Source: JAVBPP01 sp031549535 (lineage in GTDB: Bacteria; Bacillota; Clostridia; Oscillospirales; Acutalibacteraceae). From it: DNA of 15,394 nucleotides. Below the pieces are notes generated by a model. That model was not told the DNA's origin. It saw only the letters and a program-made list of their open reading frames with translations, and did not search any database. Position numbers and translations under genes: made by a program. Positions 13,508-15,394 of the stretch are shown piece by piece. Positions within the stretch are counted from its first letter, which is position 1. Each line of letters starts with the position of its first letter. The DNA lies in assembly GCA_031549535.1 (NCBI GenBank), contig JAVBPP010000011.1, forward strand, positions 1 through 15,394, given 5' to 3'.

Positions 13508-14788
13508 TTAAAACGGTTTTTGTATACTCACCTTACAATGTGTTCCTGTGTCTCGGGATAAGAAAAAGCCATTGCCTTGTCGCAAGGCTTTGATGTCGTC
13601 TGGATGGTAAATATACTCCCTTACACGCCTTGCAGAGCCAAAGCCTGTTTCTATGGTGTTTGAGCCGTTTTGCTTTAGCTGATAGGTAACTTCCATTGTA
13701 GACTTTGTGCCTAATATGTTCGCCCACCGTTCAGAATTGACAGAACTGTTTTGTCTTAACACAATATAGTTATTACAGTTTTCAATAACCTGTTCTTTAA
13801 ATGCTTCTCCACAAGAAAAGTCCAAATCAGCAAGGCTTTGCGTTGCTAAAATGCAAGTTACATTTGCACTTCTGGATTTATTTACAAGGTCAACTAAGGT
13901 AGTGGACGCATATACATTGATTTCATCCAGAATGAAAAAGGTTCTTCCTTTGTTGCTATTGAATAGTTTGCTAATAGCTTTCTTACTGTCTATGGTTATC
14001 AGTCGCCCCATGAGTGGGGATAGCTCCGGATATATTAATGGATTCAGAATAAATACAATAATTGACCTTTCCTGTAGGGCAGTGTAAATGTCAATTCCAT
14101 CATTCAAAAATATGTGGCTCATGTCACTTTCTGCTATGGTTGCAAAACGAGCAAGCGAACTTTCCGCTATTTTTCCGCAGGCGTTGGATATATCAATGTT
14201 TTGTAGGTGTTCTTCTTTACTGATGGCTTTATTCTTAAACAGCTCTGCGCTCAATGCTTGAAATTGGGTTACCGGCATATGCGCTATGATGTTTTGAAAA
14301 GAAAGTTCAATGTTGGCATTGCAGAGCATTGCAATTAGCTTTTGTAAATAGCGTTCTGTGTTTAGCTTGTAGTGCTCTTCACTCCATTCTGTCATATTAA
14401 TTAACATATCCTTGCATATGGTGGGTGAAGCATTTGCAAAGGGGTTGTATCGGTCAGATCTGGCAGGGGCGGTCATGTTGATAACATAGACTTTCCTGTG
14501 TCCTTCTGTTCCGTCTGGGGGATTAAGCTTTTTAATGATATCCAGAATTGACCCTTCGTTCACATCTCCCTTACCGTCTACAATCAACATAGGATAATTT
14601 TTATCAATTCCAGATTTAATGTAATTGGAAAGCACAACCGTTTTTCCTGAACCGGTTGTACCGCACACAAAAATATGTTTGGCGTTGTCCTCAGTCGTTA
14701 CTGCACGCTTGCCTGTAGTTGTGCCAATACATGTTACATCTGGCGGACAATCTCTTTGAGGTGGTTGTTTCGGCTCATCTTTTTCCAC
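13508..14788 (-). CDS. VirD4/TraG-like conjugative coupling ATPase
   Basis: A 426-aa protein. Walker A is GTTGSGKT (43-50) in HIFVCGTTGSGKTVVLSNYI; Walker B is FFILDE (284-289) followed by INVYAS; ATQSLADLD (315-323) matches the glutamine motif of type IV coupling proteins. SDRYNPFAN also fits the family. These hexameric ATPases hand DNA to a conjugation channel. The N-terminal membrane segments usual in VirD4/TraG are missing, so it is a soluble, short form, or works with a separate membrane partner. It starts with GTG at 14788, with GAGGGGG 7 nt upstream inside the end of the preceding gene; the gap is 3 nt, so translation is probably coupled. AT-rich codon use sets it apart from the left part of the window. 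Confidence 0.82.
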   Translation of the reverse strand: MEKDEPKQPPQRDCPPDVTCIGTTTGKRAVTTEDNAKHIFVCGTTGSGKTVVLSNYIKSGIDKNYPMLIVDGKGDVNEGSILDIIKKLNPPDGTEGHRKVYVINMTAPARSDRYNPFANASPTICKDMLINMTEWSEEHYKLNTERYLQKLIAMLCNANIELSFQNIIAHMPVTQFQALSAELFKNKAISKEEHLQNIDISNACGKIAESSLARFATIAESDMSHIFLNDGIDIYTALQERSIIVFILNPLIYPELSPLMGRLITIDSKKAISKLFNSNKGRTFFILDEINVYASTTLVDLVNKSRSANVTCILATQSLADLDFSCGEAFKEQVIENCNNYIVLRQNSSVNSERWANILGTKSTMEVTYQLKQNGSNTIETGFGSARRVREYIYHPDDIKALRQGNGFFLSRDTGTHCKVSIQKPF

Positions 14789-14791
14789 AAC

Positions 14792-15394
14792 TTAACCCCC
14801 TCTAACGAAGTTTTGTATTTCTTCTAAATTAAGAATTTCTATATTGGGATATATTGTGCTACTATCAGTAAGAATTTTCCGAATTTTTACTTTTGTATTT
14901 GGGACAATCCATTTTTGGTAATCGTATTCTTGAAAATTGTTCTTAATGTTTTCTTCTAGCCGGGCTTTGGCTTTTTGGGATAATTCGACTTCCACGCAAT
15001 AGCGCTCATTATTCTTGATAAATACAAAATCTGGTCTATGTTTTCTTTGCCCAAAGCCGTCTTGTTGATGTAACTCTTTTTCAGTCTGCATATCTGTGAA
15101 TGGTATTTCTTCTTTTAAGTGAAAGTATATTGCTGTTTCTAAAACTGCTATATCATGTGTAATCTGTTCTATACGAAAACTCTCTTGCCTAACTGTAAGC
15201 CCTGCTAAAATCTTACCTCTGTAACTTACGCTATATAACCCCGGTACTCCGTATAATACACGCTTTCGCTCTATGTATCCTGCTTCTCGTAATAACTTCA
15301 ATCTTCTATCTGTCGCTCTCTGCCCACTAAAACCACCTAACACTACTACATGTCTACTCAAACACACTCTCCAACGGTCAATCTCTCTCAAAAT
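14792..15394 (-). CDS. Replication-relaxation family protein (5' end cut by the window)
   Basis: The visible part is about 200 residues, open at the right edge, so the true start lies beyond 15,394; a TTG at 15391 is in frame but is not a believable start. The N-terminal part is a winged helix (WRVCLSRHVVV, then RRLKLLREAGYIERKRV). ITHDIAVLE is typical of replication-relaxation proteins. The second half has RPDFVF followed by YCVEVELSQK, a pattern like a PD-(D/E)xK nuclease fold. Family members occur in plasmids and integrative elements of Gram-positive bacteria next to coupling ATPases, as here. The biochemical role is not established. Confidence 0.78.
   Translation of the reverse strand: MLREIDRWRVCLSRHVVVLGGFSGQRATDRRLKLLREAGYIERKRVLYGVPGLYSVSYRGKILAGLTVRQESFRIEQITHDIAVLETAIYFHLKEEIPFTDMQTEKELHQQDGFGQRKHRPDFVFIKNNERYCVEVELSQKAKARLEENIKNNFQEYDYQKWIVPNTKVKIRKILTDSSTIYPNIEILNLEEIQNFVRGG

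Larger units (their letters stand above)
12290..15394. mobile_element. Edge of a putative conjugative/mobilizable element
   Basis: From about 12,290 rightward the sequence is markedly more AT-rich than everything to the left, in genes and spacers alike. The genes change from housekeeping and sporulation to a VirD4/TraG-type ATPase and a replication-relaxation-like protein, both typical of integrative or plasmid elements. The exact junction and any attachment-site repeat cannot be fixed from this side alone. No integrase is in the window. Confidence 0.6.

Overview
The window looks like chromosomal DNA of an endospore-forming Clostridia bacterium (Bacillota), plausibly a gut Oscillospiraceae-type lineage, joined on the right to the edge of a mobile element. 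A complete cotJA-cotJB-cotJC spore-coat operon supports a sporulating Firmicute. Purine-rich Shine-Dalgarno sites, a PrsA-like foldase, a DeoD phosphorylase and Big2-domain secreted proteins fit the same group. No rRNA, tRNA or CRISPR array was seen. The taxonomic placement is inference from gene content.

Left part (1-5,800). After a degenerate ~32-bp tandem repeat at the edge come leftward genes: a membrane-anchored parvulin-type foldase (PrsA-like), and a compact three-gene cluster, deoD -> membrane MutS-like ATPase -> Gfo/Idh/MocA oxidoreductase. The cluster has gaps of 1 and 15 nt, a good sigma-A-type promoter before deoD and a strong hairpin terminator after the oxidoreductase.

Middle (5,800-12,290). 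The cotJABC operon runs rightward, with overlapping start and stop codons and a terminator. A leftward DUF1905 + MFS exporter pair follows, then a rightward secreted DUF4874/DUF4832-Big2 protein and a leftward double-VOC (PhnB-like) protein. Two short foldback elements without genes (MITE-like) lie between these genes. One is 159 bp with a TTAT duplication, directly upstream of the DUF1905 gene. The other is about 103 bp with TA flanks, inserted between the secreted-protein gene and its terminator. A third stretch matching the end of the second element forms the stop codon of the foldase gene.

Right part (12,290-15,394). The sequence becomes visibly AT-rich and the gene content changes to that of a conjugative or mobilizable element: a replication-relaxation-like protein (cut by the window edge), a soluble VirD4/TraG-type coupling ATPase, and a membrane M48 (HtpX-like) metalloprotease in one leftward operon. 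Between this operon and the chromosome lie a 130-bp imperfect inverted repeat and a 54-codon reading frame, too short to appear in a long-ORF search, that runs through one arm. This operon and its hairpin-rich end are the least ordinary part of the window.
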